A model generated the notes under the pieces. It was not told the origin of the DNA, made no database searches, and saw only the letters and a program-made list of their open reading frames with translations. A stretch of 64,000 nt of DNA from UBA10677 sp045654245 (GTDB taxonomy: Bacteria; Bacillota; Clostridia; Christensenellales; Pumilibacteraceae): assembly GCA_045654245.1 (NCBI GenBank), contig JAZOMX010000023.1, positions 42,346 through 106,345 of the forward strand. Reading direction: 5' to 3'. This document shows, piece after piece, positions 16,345 through 25,508 of this stretch (positions are counted from its first letter, which is position 1; every line of letters starts with the position of its first letter). A program made the position numbers and the translations under genes.

Positions 16345-17100
16345 ATGAACGATTACACGATAGGAAAGGTTGTGGTAAGCAAGAAAGGATTTTTGGCGCA
16401 TACTCACGCAAAGAGCGAAATAATTGCGCTAGAGAGCGGACGGGCAACCTTGAATTTTGGAAAAGAAAAACGGGAAGTTAAAGAGGGCGATATTATAATA
16501 ATTCCGCCCGATACCTGGCATAACCTAACAAAGAACGATAGCGAATTTACTTACTACTATATTGCGGGAATAGAGGGGTTGTACCTTGGTGGTAAGGAAA
16601 CGGTAGTACTTAACTTTTCTGGGCGTGACGAAGCGTTAACGCTAATCAACCTCATTTACCTTAATCGGTACTCGGAAAACGCCGATTACCGCGCCTCGCT
16701 GATAAACTCGCTCGTGCTTTTGCTTTCGGGAGAGTGGCAATATTCAGACCTAATGACCTCGGCGGTAAGAACTATCGTAGAGCATATAACCCGTAACTTT
16801 GCGGATACGAAATTAAACCCGTGCGAACTTCTCGTAAAAAGCGGTTACGCAGAGGATTATATAAGAGCGAAGTTTAAGGCGGTAACTGGCAAAACGCCAA
16901 ACGAGTTCTTGACCGAAATACGAATTAACCACGCAAAAAAACTTATAGAAACTTTCACGTCGTCCGCGCCCCTATGCGATATCGCTATGCTTTGCGGATA
17001 CGACGACTACGCCTACTTTTCTAGAAAGTTCAAAGCGGTAACGGGACTATCCCCTCGTGAGTATATGAAAAAGACGAAAAAGAAATCTACTTTCGTTTAG
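16345..17100 (+). CDS. AraC family transcriptional regulator with cupin sensor
   Basis: 251 aa. The N-terminal cupin (~15-80) has THAKSEIIALESG and IIPPDTWHNL, the usual ligand-binding beta barrel. The two HTH motifs of the AraC domain fill ~150-245 (YIRAKFKAVTGKTPNEFL, CDIAMLCGYDDYAYFSRKFK, LSPREYMKK). It is divergent from MATE copy 3, the most likely target. A terminator follows at once. Confidence 0.9.
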   Translation: MNDYTIGKVVVSKKGFLAHTHAKSEIIALESGRATLNFGKEKREVKEGDIIIIPPDTWHNLTKNDSEFTYYYIAGIEGLYLGGKETVVLNFSGRDEALTLINLIYLNRYSENADYRASLINSLVLLLSGEWQYSDLMTSAVRTIVEHITRNFADTKLNPCELLVKSGYAEDYIRAKFKAVTGKTPNEFLTEIRINHAKKLIETFTSSAPLCDIAMLCGYDDYAYFSRKFKAVTGLSPREYMKKTKKKSTFV

Positions 17101-17106
17101 ACTAAA

Positions 17107-17138
17107 AAATACCTTCTGTCACTCGAAGGTATTTTTTT
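17107..17138 (+). terminator. Intrinsic terminator
   Basis: AAATACCTTC and GAAGGTATTT form a 10-bp stem with an 8-base loop and a T run. Confidence 0.88.
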
Positions 17139-17194
17139 CTTTTCGTCGTAAATTTACCGGGCAAGGACTTGTGCGCTTAGGCGTTTCAATATAA

Positions 17195-17230
17195 TATATA
17201 CGCGCGCATACGCGTATGTGCGAGCGCGCG
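17195..17230. other. Alternating purine-pyrimidine tract
   Basis: From 17195 to 17222 every step alternates pyrimidine-purine (28 bp of TA, CG, CA and TG steps), followed by GCGCGCG. It contains the 12-bp palindrome CATACGCGTATG. Such tracts favour Z-DNA or cruciforms under supercoiling. It lies in a 370-bp gap upstream of the export operon. Confidence 0.55.
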
Positions 17231-17252
17231 AAAAGAGGCGAAAATAAAACCG

Positions 17253-17327
17253 ACAAGGGGTATGCGGTGGCTTTTTTACGCCTTATAACCGTCACCAAGT
17301 CGAGTGTAAAAGAAAAACACCCCTTGT
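17253..17327 (+). other. Possible structured leader or small RNA
   Basis: ACAAGGGGT (17253-17261) pairs with ACCCCTTGT (17319-17327), enclosing 57 bases that include a possible inner GGTG/CACC pairing. No open frame of note. It lies upstream of the promoter at 17433, so it is not that operon's leader. It may be a separate RNA or chance pairing. Confidence 0.35.
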
Positions 17328-17432
17328 TAGCAAGAATAGTGGTTGCTTTCTTTACCCACTACAAGATGTTGAAATTGCGTTTTTTCGCATAAAAAATAAT
17401 TAGATTTTTTCAAAAAAATAGCGTAAAAACTC

Positions 17433-17461
17433 TTGACAAATGGTACGGGGGTGGGTATATT
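17433..17461 (+). promoter_or_regulatory. Promoter of the SipW/TasA-like operon
   Basis: TTGACA (17433-17438), a 17-bp GC-rich spacer containing GGGGGTGGG, and TATATT (17456-17461). The distance to the first ATG (17474) leaves only a very short leader; a TTG at 17531 with its own AAGGA site is an alternative start. Confidence 0.75.
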
Positions 17462-17473
17462 AGAAAATGCAAA

Positions 17474-19552
17474 ATGTTTAAATTTTGTAAAAATAGGCAC
17501 CTTATTGAGTTTTGCACAAGGAAAAAAGTATTGGAAAAAACTAGAAGAAAAAAGCAAATATTTGAAAAGATTATCGACGTATTCGCTTGGCTGTGTTTGT
17601 TCGTAGCGGTAATATTGTCCATAATCACTTTTGCCGCATCAATAAGTGGAGAACAAAACGGCAAAGAGATTTTCGGGCATAAGTTACTAATCGTAAACAC
17701 AGACTCTATGAGTAAGTCCGTTTTAAGCGAGGACGAAAAAATCTTCTTCGAGGCTGGAGACCTTATCATTATCAAAAAGGTAAGTAACGTTTCCGCGCTT
17801 AAAGAAGGAGAGGTGATAACTTTCTTTTCGTACAATCCCGAATCTTTAGGAAAAACGGTAACTCATAAAATCCGTCAAATAAAGAGAACGGAAACGGGCG
17901 AGGTTACGGGTATCGTTACTTACGGAATTAACACGGGTGTTAACGATATGGTAGAAGTCAAGCCCGAGTACGTTATGGGTAAGTACGCGTACAAGATTCC
18001 GAAAATCGGAAAACTGTTCTCGTTCTTGAAAACGCCGAGAGGTTTTTATCTAAGTATTCTAATCCCTGGCGTGTTACTCATTATATTCTTTAGCGTTAAG
18101 GTTGGCAAGGTGTTAGGTCGTCAAGAGTACGCCCGCGCCTACAACGGAGAAATGGACGAACTTAAAGAAAGGATAACGAGTTTAGAAGAAAATGGTGGCG
18201 AGCCGACCGCCTTAAAGCGAGATGCGAAAATCACTACGCAAAACGAAACGGCAATAACGACTTTGCAGTGCACTGCTAATATGGAAGATTATATGGAAAA
18301 CAACGAACAACTTATGGAAGAATTAGCAACGACAACCGTAGATGAAACGCAAGAGAGCGTAACGATTGAAAAAGCGGAAGAGAGCGCACCCGTAGAAGAA
18401 ACGCCTGCGCCTAAGAGTGAAGAGAAAACGGAAGCGCCCGCAAATAACGGACAAGGTGCGGTTTATCAGACCGTATCGATTAACTATCAGCCTAGCCCGT
18501 TTACGCCTGCTCCCGTGATTTATCAAACTGCGCCTAGTTCGGCAGGGCCCGTATATCAAACGATAACGATAGCGCCTGCTCCCGTTCAGCCCGTTGCTAT
18601 GGGCTGTCCGTATCAACCGGTGTTCTATCAACCCGTTCAGCCGGCGTGCCCGTACCAACCGGTACAAGCGCCTACGCCCCTAGTTGCGTATCCGCCTTAC
18701 CAGAGCGCACCCGTGATTTATCAAACGGCGTCTGACAACGCACCCGTTCCCCCTGCGCCCGTAGCACAGCCTACGACCTTTGCGCCCACGCAAGGTGCGA
18801 CGATAAGCCAAAACGCAAGTCAAACGGCGCAAGCGGTAAATCAAACGATAACCGGAGCGCCTATGCCCGTTTATTATCCCGTAACGCCCGTTGCTCCTCA
18901 GCCTGCCCCCGTGGTAGAACAGCCCAAACAAGAGGATAAGCCTGAGCCTGCTCCCGTAGTGGAGAGCAAGCCCGAAGTCGAGCCTGAGCCTACGCCCGAA
19001 GAGGAAATCGCAGTTACGCAAGAAACCTTGGTAGAGCAAACTCCCGTAGAGCCTCTCGACGAGGTTTTGGACGAAGAAGAGGCAATCGAGGAAGTAACCG
19101 AAGAGACTGAAGGCGGATTGAATATCCCCGCTGGAAACAAAAAGCCTTTTTCGGAGAAATTAATCGAGGCTAAAGAGGAAACGCAAAAGTACTTTAACGC
19201 CGTACATAACGAACTCGTGTCTTATAAAAGAGTGAACTCGAGAGTTTCTCGTCGTGGTATGTCGTATAGAGCAGGACGAACCTTGATTGCGAAAATCGGA
19301 CTTCGTGGAAAGACGCTAACGGGATATTTTAATCTCGACCTAAACGCTTTTAACGAAAAGACTTTCTTCCAAAAGGATATGTCGGCGACGAAGGCTTACG
19401 AAGAAGTGCCGTTCGCAGTAAAGATTAAGAGTGAACGCGCTTGCAACAACGCAACTAAACTCGTTACCGCAGTAGCGGAAAAGTTTGAACTTAAAAAGAA
19501 CCCTAAATTTGAAGAAGTGAACGCAATAGAAGAATTCAAGAAGAACGACTAA
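17474..19552 (+). CDS. SipW-like type I signal peptidase with long extension
   Basis: 692 aa. The peptidase core is residues 30-215: TM1 ~33-55, nucleophile Ser78 in NTDSMS, general-base His131 in VTHKI (His in place of the Lys of ordinary bacterial enzymes, as in SipW and ER-type peptidases), GINTGVNDMVEV-PEYVMGKY box, and TM2 ~192-210. A short coiled coil follows (~225-240). Next comes a Pro/Gln/Tyr-rich stretch with PVIYQT and VYQT repeats (~310-500), then an acidic linker. A conserved-looking basic domain (~550-690, SRRGMSYRAGRTLIAKIGLR) ends the protein. It heads the operon of two SipW-type substrates. The first ATG lacks a clear SD; TTG 17531 (AAGGA, 8-base spacing) may be the true start. 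Confidence 0.85.
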   Translation: MFKFCKNRHLIEFCTRKKVLEKTRRKKQIFEKIIDVFAWLCLFVAVILSIITFAASISGEQNGKEIFGHKLLIVNTDSMSKSVLSEDEKIFFEAGDLIIIKKVSNVSALKEGEVITFFSYNPESLGKTVTHKIRQIKRTETGEVTGIVTYGINTGVNDMVEVKPEYVMGKYAYKIPKIGKLFSFLKTPRGFYLSILIPGVLLIIFFSVKVGKVLGRQEYARAYNGEMDELKERITSLEENGGEPTALKRDAKITTQNETAITTLQCTANMEDYMENNEQLMEELATTTVDETQESVTIEKAEESAPVEETPAPKSEEKTEAPANNGQGAVYQTVSINYQPSPFTPAPVIYQTAPSSAGPVYQTITIAPAPVQPVAMGCPYQPVFYQPVQPACPYQPVQAPTPLVAYPPYQSAPVIYQTASDNAPVPPAPVAQPTTFAPTQGATISQNASQTAQAVNQTITGAPMPVYYPVTPVAPQPAPVVEQPKQEDKPEPAPVVESKPEVEPEPTPEEEIAVTQETLVEQTPVEPLDEVLDEEEAIEEVTEETEGGLNIPAGNKKPFSEKLIEAKEETQKYFNAVHNELVSYKRVNSRVSRRGMSYRAGRTLIAKIGLRGKTLTGYFNLDLNAFNEKTFFQKDMSATKAYEEVPFAVKIKSERACNNATKLVTAVAEKFELKKNPKFEEVNAIEEFKKND

Positions 19553-19572
19553 CGCGTTAAAAAGGAGAAAAA

Positions 19573-21045
19573 ATGAAAGTACTTAAGGCTAGAAGAACCT
19601 TAATATCAAGCATTATCGCTATCGTGATTAGTTTTAGTTTGCTAATCGGCGTAACTTTTGCTTGGTTTACCGACACCGCACAGAGCGGAATCAACAAGAT
19701 TAAGTCGGGTGACCTCGACGTAAAGATTGCATACGAGGGCGAGGAACTAACCAAGAACACCAAAATCTTTCTCGACGGCAACGGCGAAGAAATGATTTGG
19801 GAGCCGGGCGCATCCACTTACGGCGATTTTGAAATCGCAAACGACGGTAGCCTTGCTCTAAAGTTCCAGTTCGAAATTATATATATGAACGCAACTGAAA
19901 CGCCTAGCGGAAAAACGCTAGCGGACGTGCTATCCGTTTATGCGGTTGCACTCGAAAAAGAAACGGGCGCTGACGAGACGATGGGAGACGCTAGACTTGA
20001 CGCTTTAGTAGTCGGCGAGGCAGTACCCGGATACGACAAAGACAACGCTCCTAAGTTCTCGGATGGCGTAGCGGTAGAGGCGTTCTTACTTCCGCAAGAG
20101 GCTGTAAGTTTAGAAATCGGCGTTTTTTGGAACCCAACCGATAACGACAACGAGTTCAACGTTGACGGCGGACTATCTATTGATTTTGCCGTATCGCTAG
20201 TAGCAACTCAGGCAGACTACGAGGTGGGAGCGGACGGATTTATCTACGACGCTAACGCTACTTACCCCGAAAATCCTATAATCGTTGACGAGGGAGCGAC
20301 GGGTAGCATATCTTGGACTTTAAGTAGTACCGGTGTTTTGACCGTATCCCCATCCGAGTTTTCCATTCCCGACGTTAATTGCGGAAAGACTTTCGCAGAG
20401 GGCGCTTGGAGAGAGGCGATTGTTTATAACAGTAATGGTGAAGCAACTCAAGAAGGATATAACGCTGCTCCAGGAACTTCGCCTGATGCCGGCGCATACT
20501 TTTGCGACCGCAACGCCGTTACTTCGCTAGTGATTGAAGAAGGCGTAACCTCTATCGGTTCGTTTGCGTCGCAATTTCCTAACCTTACGGGCGAAGTAGT
20601 AATTCCCGCATCCGTAACTTATATAGGACACGAGGCGTTAAAGGATTGTAAAATCACCAAGTTGACTTTTGCTCCTGGTGGCACGAAAGCGCTTTGTATT
20701 GCTCCCGGCGCGTTAAAGAACCTACAAATTGAGGAAATCGAATTTCCCGCAGACCGTCCCGAAGTACATATCCATTGTTGGGCGCTAAACAACAATCGTA
20801 AATTAAAGACGGTGAAATTCCCCGCAAACGTAACGACTTTCTCTGGCTTTACTCACATTGATTACTACGGTATGACTTTTTCAAACTCAAACGACAGTCA
20901 AATACTTAAAGGAAGTAACGCGCTTGAGAAAATAGTTTTCGCAACTCAAGCCGTTCACAATTTGTTCTTTAATTCCGCAGGCAACACAAGTAATATTAAC
21001 GCTATCGGTGGCGTTGAAAGCATAATCGAAGAAAATCTTATATAA
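19573..21045 (+). CDS. TasA/camelysin-like secreted protein with BspA-type leucine-rich repeats
   Basis: 490 aa. The signal peptide (1-33) ends FAWFTD, the SipW-class processing motif, then SGINKIKSGDLDVKI as in TasA-type biofilm fibre subunits. Residues ~35-225 form the TasA-like beta domain. From ~300 a BspA/LRR_5 region is visible (TSLVIEEGVTSIGSFAS, EVVIPASVTYIGHEALKD). Such repeats are found in surface adhesins. AGGAG lies 7 bases before the ATG. It is likely cleaved by the preceding SipW-like peptidase and displayed outside the cell. The N-terminal module is nearly identical to the next gene. Confidence 0.87.
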   Translation: MKVLKARRTLISSIIAIVISFSLLIGVTFAWFTDTAQSGINKIKSGDLDVKIAYEGEELTKNTKIFLDGNGEEMIWEPGASTYGDFEIANDGSLALKFQFEIIYMNATETPSGKTLADVLSVYAVALEKETGADETMGDARLDALVVGEAVPGYDKDNAPKFSDGVAVEAFLLPQEAVSLEIGVFWNPTDNDNEFNVDGGLSIDFAVSLVATQADYEVGADGFIYDANATYPENPIIVDEGATGSISWTLSSTGVLTVSPSEFSIPDVNCGKTFAEGAWREAIVYNSNGEATQEGYNAAPGTSPDAGAYFCDRNAVTSLVIEEGVTSIGSFASQFPNLTGEVVIPASVTYIGHEALKDCKITKLTFAPGGTKALCIAPGALKNLQIEEIEFPADRPEVHIHCWALNNNRKLKTVKFPANVTTFSGFTHIDYYGMTFSNSNDSQILKGSNALEKIVFATQAVHNLFFNSAGNTSNINAIGGVESIIEENLI

Positions 21046-21101
21046 ACTTTATAATGAAAAAGGTACTGAAAAATAAACAGTAACGACAAAAGGAGAAGAA
21101 A

Positions 21102-23384
21102 ATGAAAGTACTTAAGGCTAGAAGAACTCTGATAACGAGCATTATCGCTATCGTGATTAGTTTTAGTTTGCTAATCGGCGTAACTTTCGCTTGGTTTACC
21201 GACACCGCGCAGAGCGGAATTAACAAGATTAAGTCGGGCAACCTCGACGTAAAAGTTACTTACGAGGGCGAGGAATTAAACGAGAACACGAAAATCTTTC
21301 TTGACGGCAACGGAGAAGAAATGATTTGGGAGCCGGGCGCGTCCACTTACGGCGAGTTTGAAATCGCTAACGACGGTAGTCTTGCTCTAAAGTTCCAGTT
21401 AGAACTAATTTATGCAAACGCTACCGCAACACCTAGTGGAAAAACGCTAGCGGACGCTCTTTGCGTTTACGCAATCACGAGAGGAAAGAACACGGGAACG
21501 GACGAAGTAATGGGCGACGTTGGTCTTAACGCTTTAGTAGTCGGCGAGCCAGTACCCGGATACGACAAAGAAAACGCTCCCAAATTTTCGGACGGCGTTT
21601 CGGTAGAGGCGTTCCTACTTCCGCAAGAGGCGGTAACTTTGGAAATCGGCGTGTTCTGGAAACCAACCGAGAACGACAACGAGTTTAATATTGAGGGCGG
21701 TCTATCTATTGATTTCGCCGTATCTCTAGTAGCAACTCAAGCAGGCTACGAGGCAGGCGCAGGTGGATTTATCTACGACGCAAACGCAGGTTTCCCCGGC
21801 CACATTGAAATTCCTAACGCTAACGGTTGGTCGGACGAGTTCAACGCAATCTTTAACGGCAAATTCAAACTCGTTAGCGACCCCGAAACGGCGATACAAC
21901 TTGTTGATGGACAAATCGAAATTACCGATAGCGAAGGGGTAACGACCATTCCTAGCGATTGCATTACCATCAATGGAAGAAACCTTACCATTTCGGGAAC
22001 GGGTGTTCTTGACGGAGAATATACCGTTTTCGAGGACGGATATATCCAAAAGGACGGCGAAATTTTTGCTAAATCGGAATTAACTTGGGTAGATTTAGAA
22101 GAAATGGAAGACCACATTTGTTTAATTATTAACAACGGTTTAGTTTATGATACTTATGACGGAAACACTCCCGCAAATAGCGAACCTATTTTCGCCCTAA
22201 ACGAACTTTCCCAAATGACTAGCGATTATATTGATAGTATCGGTGGCGATATCGACGCTTTTGAAGAGGCTTACGGATACCGCTTTAGCGAAATTAACGA
22301 GGGCGAAGTTACCGTAGGAAACGTGTTTGATGCTCTAGCCGTTCAAAATATCGTAGAAGACGGACACTATCAATTTGGCTATCAATTTGGCTATATCGGT
22401 AGTTACGATCACTGGGGTGGACTTGCTCACGACGAAAAAACTAATGACGAACTTCGCGCAATCGTTAACTACGGAGAAACCGATTTGGATTCGATTGTAA
22501 CGACTAGTTTGTATCTTGCAAAGCCCGACGGCAGTATGGAAAAAATGACTACGGACACCGTAGTTGAAGGCGGAACGATTGTTCTTGTTCAAGAAACGAA
22601 GTACTATAAAGACGGCGTAGAAACGAACAACGTTATGTTCTACGACGATTACGCTCTCTACTACGAGGACGGTATGACTTACCGTGAGTGGATGCACGAG
22701 AATTTCATTATGGAGTTGCACGACTATTGTAATTGTGCTACTACGCATACTGGAATATATATTCCCGAAGAGTATCTAGATTTACCCTGTGAGCCTGGCT
22801 ACATTAGCGCAATCCAAGGCTCTCTACCGCAAGTAGGAAACGACTATTTCGGTTATTATTATGATGGTAACTGGTGGCACGAGCCCATTTTCTACTCTTA
22901 CGGACTAGTTACGATTAGAAACAACAACTTTAGCGACGAAGGCTACGAATTCCTCGGTATGGCTTGGGAAGGCGGATTGCAAACCGATTACAAGATTTAC
23001 GCAGACGAGTACTATAACCACTTTATAAGACAAGATAGAGAAGTAGTTGCGGTTCCGTTCTATTCCGCGTTTAAGGCAGAAGAAGGTCTTACCGTAGTCG
23101 ATATTTCCGAATACTTAACTCTTAACGGAAATCAAGTCGTAGTTGACGTTGCTGGCTTAACTTCCGCTTACTCGCTTGATAGTAGCGTTAGCGTTATCCC
23201 CGTATTCGAGCGTGACGGATACTTTGTAGATTGCCGTGATGTTAACGGTAACTATGATAGCGTAACCAATATTACTAGCTATGAGGCAACTGAAGTTTCG
23301 TTATCGTACGGCTCGTTTAGTAATGGCGCAACGGGTATTACCTTCTACTATAACGGCGTAGTTTATACCGGATTTGCAAACTAA
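21102..23384 (+). CDS. TasA-like secreted protein with a large unique C-terminal region
   Basis: 760 aa. Residues 1-225 repeat the preceding protein almost exactly (the same first 11 residues, the FAWFTD processing motif, EGEEL.KNTKIFLDGNGEE, GASTYG.FEIANDGSLALKF). The remaining ~530 residues are unrelated to it. They are acidic and aromatic (segments with FGYIGSYDHWGG, YYYDGNWWHEPIF, HDYCNCATTHTG) and match no family I know. The pattern fits an exported fibre or adhesin with exchangeable tip domains. AAAGGAG precedes the ATG, and a strong terminator ends the operon. Confidence 0.83.
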   Translation: MKVLKARRTLITSIIAIVISFSLLIGVTFAWFTDTAQSGINKIKSGNLDVKVTYEGEELNENTKIFLDGNGEEMIWEPGASTYGEFEIANDGSLALKFQLELIYANATATPSGKTLADALCVYAITRGKNTGTDEVMGDVGLNALVVGEPVPGYDKENAPKFSDGVSVEAFLLPQEAVTLEIGVFWKPTENDNEFNIEGGLSIDFAVSLVATQAGYEAGAGGFIYDANAGFPGHIEIPNANGWSDEFNAIFNGKFKLVSDPETAIQLVDGQIEITDSEGVTTIPSDCITINGRNLTISGTGVLDGEYTVFEDGYIQKDGEIFAKSELTWVDLEEMEDHICLIINNGLVYDTYDGNTPANSEPIFALNELSQMTSDYIDSIGGDIDAFEEAYGYRFSEINEGEVTVGNVFDALAVQNIVEDGHYQFGYQFGYIGSYDHWGGLAHDEKTNDELRAIVNYGETDLDSIVTTSLYLAKPDGSMEKMTTDTVVEGGTIVLVQETKYYKDGVETNNVMFYDDYALYYEDGMTYREWMHENFIMELHDYCNCATTHTGIYIPEEYLDLPCEPGYISAIQGSLPQVGNDYFGYYYDGNWWHEPIFYSYGLVTIRNNNFSDEGYEFLGMAWEGGLQTDYKIYADEYYNHFIRQDREVVAVPFYSAFKAEEGLTVVDISEYLTLNGNQVVVDVAGLTSAYSLDSSVSVIPVFERDGYFVDCRDVNGNYDSVTNITSYEATEVSLSYGSFSNGATGITFYYNGVVYTGFAN

Positions 23385-23400
23385 TAAAATTAAATAACGA

Positions 23401-23428
23401 AAGCGTGGTAAACTTTACCACGCTTTTT
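23401..23428 (+). terminator. Intrinsic terminator of the SipW/TasA operon
   Basis: AAGCGTGGTA and TACCACGCTT form a 10-bp stem closed by AACTT, with TTTTGTTTT after. Confidence 0.9.
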
Positions 23429-23759
23429 GTTTTACCTAGAGTAGATTTATTTGCGTTACTTTATTTAAGTCGGCTTTGGGCGAATATTTACTCGACGGCT
23501 CAACTTGGTCGTTTTTCGCCCTAAATTTGCCCCTAATTTCAATTAAAGTTACGCCGAAAGAACAATTATAGGCAAAGGCGTTTTTGCCCGTAAATCGCAT
23601 TTTTGAGCGCCGTAGTCAATTTTTAGTTTCGTTAGCGCTTACGCTCGTTCCGTAGCGTATTGATAACTTATTAAAAAGTGGGCTAAAATTTGCAAACCGT
23701 ATTCGGAATTTTAGTACTTTTTACGCAGAAAGGGGATTGTTTTTTTGCAATAAAGAACG
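23429..23759. other. Intergenic region, no supported gene
   Basis: About 330 bp between a plus-strand terminator and the end of the convergent ClC gene. It contains short GC-rich patches (tcgttagcgcttacgctcg) but no ORF with a ribosome site, no clear hairpin with T run and no repeat of note. I see nothing functional. Confidence 0.5.
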
Positions 23760-25352
23760 CTATTCTGAACAAATTTCCGTTTCAAAATTCTCTTGCTCGC
23801 CAACGATTGCCGAAAGTTGAGCCTTGGTATATTCTTCGTCGAAAGTTGCGTAGCGTATATGCAAGATATCGCCGGCGTGGAAAGTTTTGTGTCCGTATGG
23901 GTCCACGTATGCTTTGCGAGTAGAACTGGGGGAGATTGAAAGCAAGAAGAAGTTAGACGGCCAAATAATGTCTTTCGACAAGCGTTCTTCGGCGAACGAG
24001 CCTTTTTGAATAGTAACGTGCGTATCTATTATTTTGCGCTCGTGCGTTTCTTCCTGCGTTTTTATTATGTTTTTGATAATGCTATCGTTTATACCTTTCG
24101 CGCCGAAAATTTCGGTGATGATATAAGATACTGCAACGACGATTATGACGTGCAAAATATTCGACGAACAACCAAGCGCCTCGATTGAGAAAACGATTGC
24201 AGTCAACGGCATTTTCATCATTGCCGAAATACAACCTGCAATTCCAAGCGCAATTATTACCGTATAATATTCGGGTAAGCCGAATATTTTTTCTACTCCG
24301 CTACCGATTATCGACGCCATTAGCGCGCCTATTGCCATAATAGGAATAAAGACACCGCCCGTTAGGTTATTCGTGTTTGCTATAAGCGTTAAACTCGTGC
24401 GAACGACGAGCAGTATTATCAGGGCATAAATCGCTATTCTCTCTTCTAGCAAAAGTTCAATCAAGCCGTGTCCCGTGGAGACGAAAGAGAAGGATATTAA
24501 ACCGAAAATAAGAGTTAAAATCAAAACTGCGAAAATCTTTACCCAGCGTGGAACTTTTTTTAGTTTTATGCGGAAAAAGCCGTGTATTAAATGGTAATAT
24601 TTCAAGAAAGCCACGGCGAAAAGTCCCATAACGATACCGACTAAAAGAGGGAGCCAGCCGTCTGAGGCAGAAAGCGTAACGACTTTTATGCTAGGAAAGA
24701 GCGCGGTTGATAAGCCGAGCAGAGGGCAAAGCAGTTCCGAAACGATTTGCGCAAACAGTACCGCGATAGAGCCAACGATTAAAATCATAGGCGAAATTCT
24801 TTGGTGCGCCTCTTCAATCGCAAACAGCACTCCCGAAACGGATGCGCCCGTTGCTACGGCAAAACCCGCGCACGCTCCACCCGTCATAGCGTAACCGCTC
24901 CAAGCAGGGTGTTTCTTCGCTAGTGTATCGACGCTACCTTTTCCTACTGCCGTACCCATTAGCACCGCAGGTCCTTCGTTACCAAGCGGAACGCCGATTA
25001 AGAAAGAGGTAAGCGACATAAAGAATACGCCGAGTAGCGTTCGGAGCCACTTAAAGGTTACGATATTTCTAATAAGCGCAATAGAGGACGGAATACCGCC
25101 ACCTTTTGCTCGAGGGCACTTCTTGTAAATATACGAAAATAATACCGCTATAAGATAAAAGGCGATTAGGACGAGCGGTATAAAGAATAGTTTACTCCGC
25201 AAAAAAGCGTAGCCGTCTTTTGAAATGGCGATAACGATTTTCGCCAAAAATTTATATAGTACGACGACGAGAGCAGTTAGTACGCCCGTAATCGAGCCGA
25301 ACAAGAACGCTGGAAATATTAAGTTCACGAGATAGGCTTTGGGTTTATGCAT
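23760..25352 (-). CDS. ClC-type chloride/proton antiporter with RCK_C (TrkA-C) domain
   Basis: 530 aa. The selectivity-filter motifs are present: GGGIPSS (84-90), GNEGP (124-128, gating Glu126), and GGVFIPIMAIGALMAS in the second half. The proton-pathway Glu lies in LFAIEEAH. Ten or more membrane helices span ~10-420. The cytosolic C-terminus (~440-525) resembles the TrkA-C domain (PSNFFLLSISPSSTRKAYVD, HAGDILHIRYA). With both glutamates it should be an exchanger, not a channel, perhaps for acid resistance or fluoride. GGAAGG precedes the ATG. Confidence 0.9.
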   Translation of the reverse strand: MHKPKAYLVNLIFPAFLFGSITGVLTALVVVLYKFLAKIVIAISKDGYAFLRSKLFFIPLVLIAFYLIAVLFSYIYKKCPRAKGGGIPSSIALIRNIVTFKWLRTLLGVFFMSLTSFLIGVPLGNEGPAVLMGTAVGKGSVDTLAKKHPAWSGYAMTGGACAGFAVATGASVSGVLFAIEEAHQRISPMILIVGSIAVLFAQIVSELLCPLLGLSTALFPSIKVVTLSASDGWLPLLVGIVMGLFAVAFLKYYHLIHGFFRIKLKKVPRWVKIFAVLILTLIFGLISFSFVSTGHGLIELLLEERIAIYALIILLVVRTSLTLIANTNNLTGGVFIPIMAIGALMASIIGSGVEKIFGLPEYYTVIIALGIAGCISAMMKMPLTAIVFSIEALGCSSNILHVIIVVAVSYIITEIFGAKGINDSIIKNIIKTQEETHERKIIDTHVTIQKGSFAEERLSKDIIWPSNFFLLSISPSSTRKAYVDPYGHKTFHAGDILHIRYATFDEEYTKAQLSAIVGEQENFETEICSE

Positions 25353-25464
25353 TTTAATCCTTCCTTTTTTTCAACCGTACAATAATACAAAACTTTACGC
25401 AAAAAATCAAGCATTTTGACCGCAAAAATTCCGCTAGCCTAAATATCGCCTCAAAACAGTATAG

Positions 25465-25498
25465 AAAAAGAGACAGTCGTAATTAACTGTCTCTTTTT
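25465..25498. terminator. Bidirectional terminator, family copy 1
   Basis: AAAAAGAGACAGT, an 8-base loop and ACTGTCTCTTTTT. Nearly the same sequence, loop included, recurs at 27968-28001 and 28108-28141. It lies just downstream of the arabinofuranosidase gene, which is read leftward. Confidence 0.85.
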
Positions 25499-25508
25499 AC
25501 TTGGCTAA

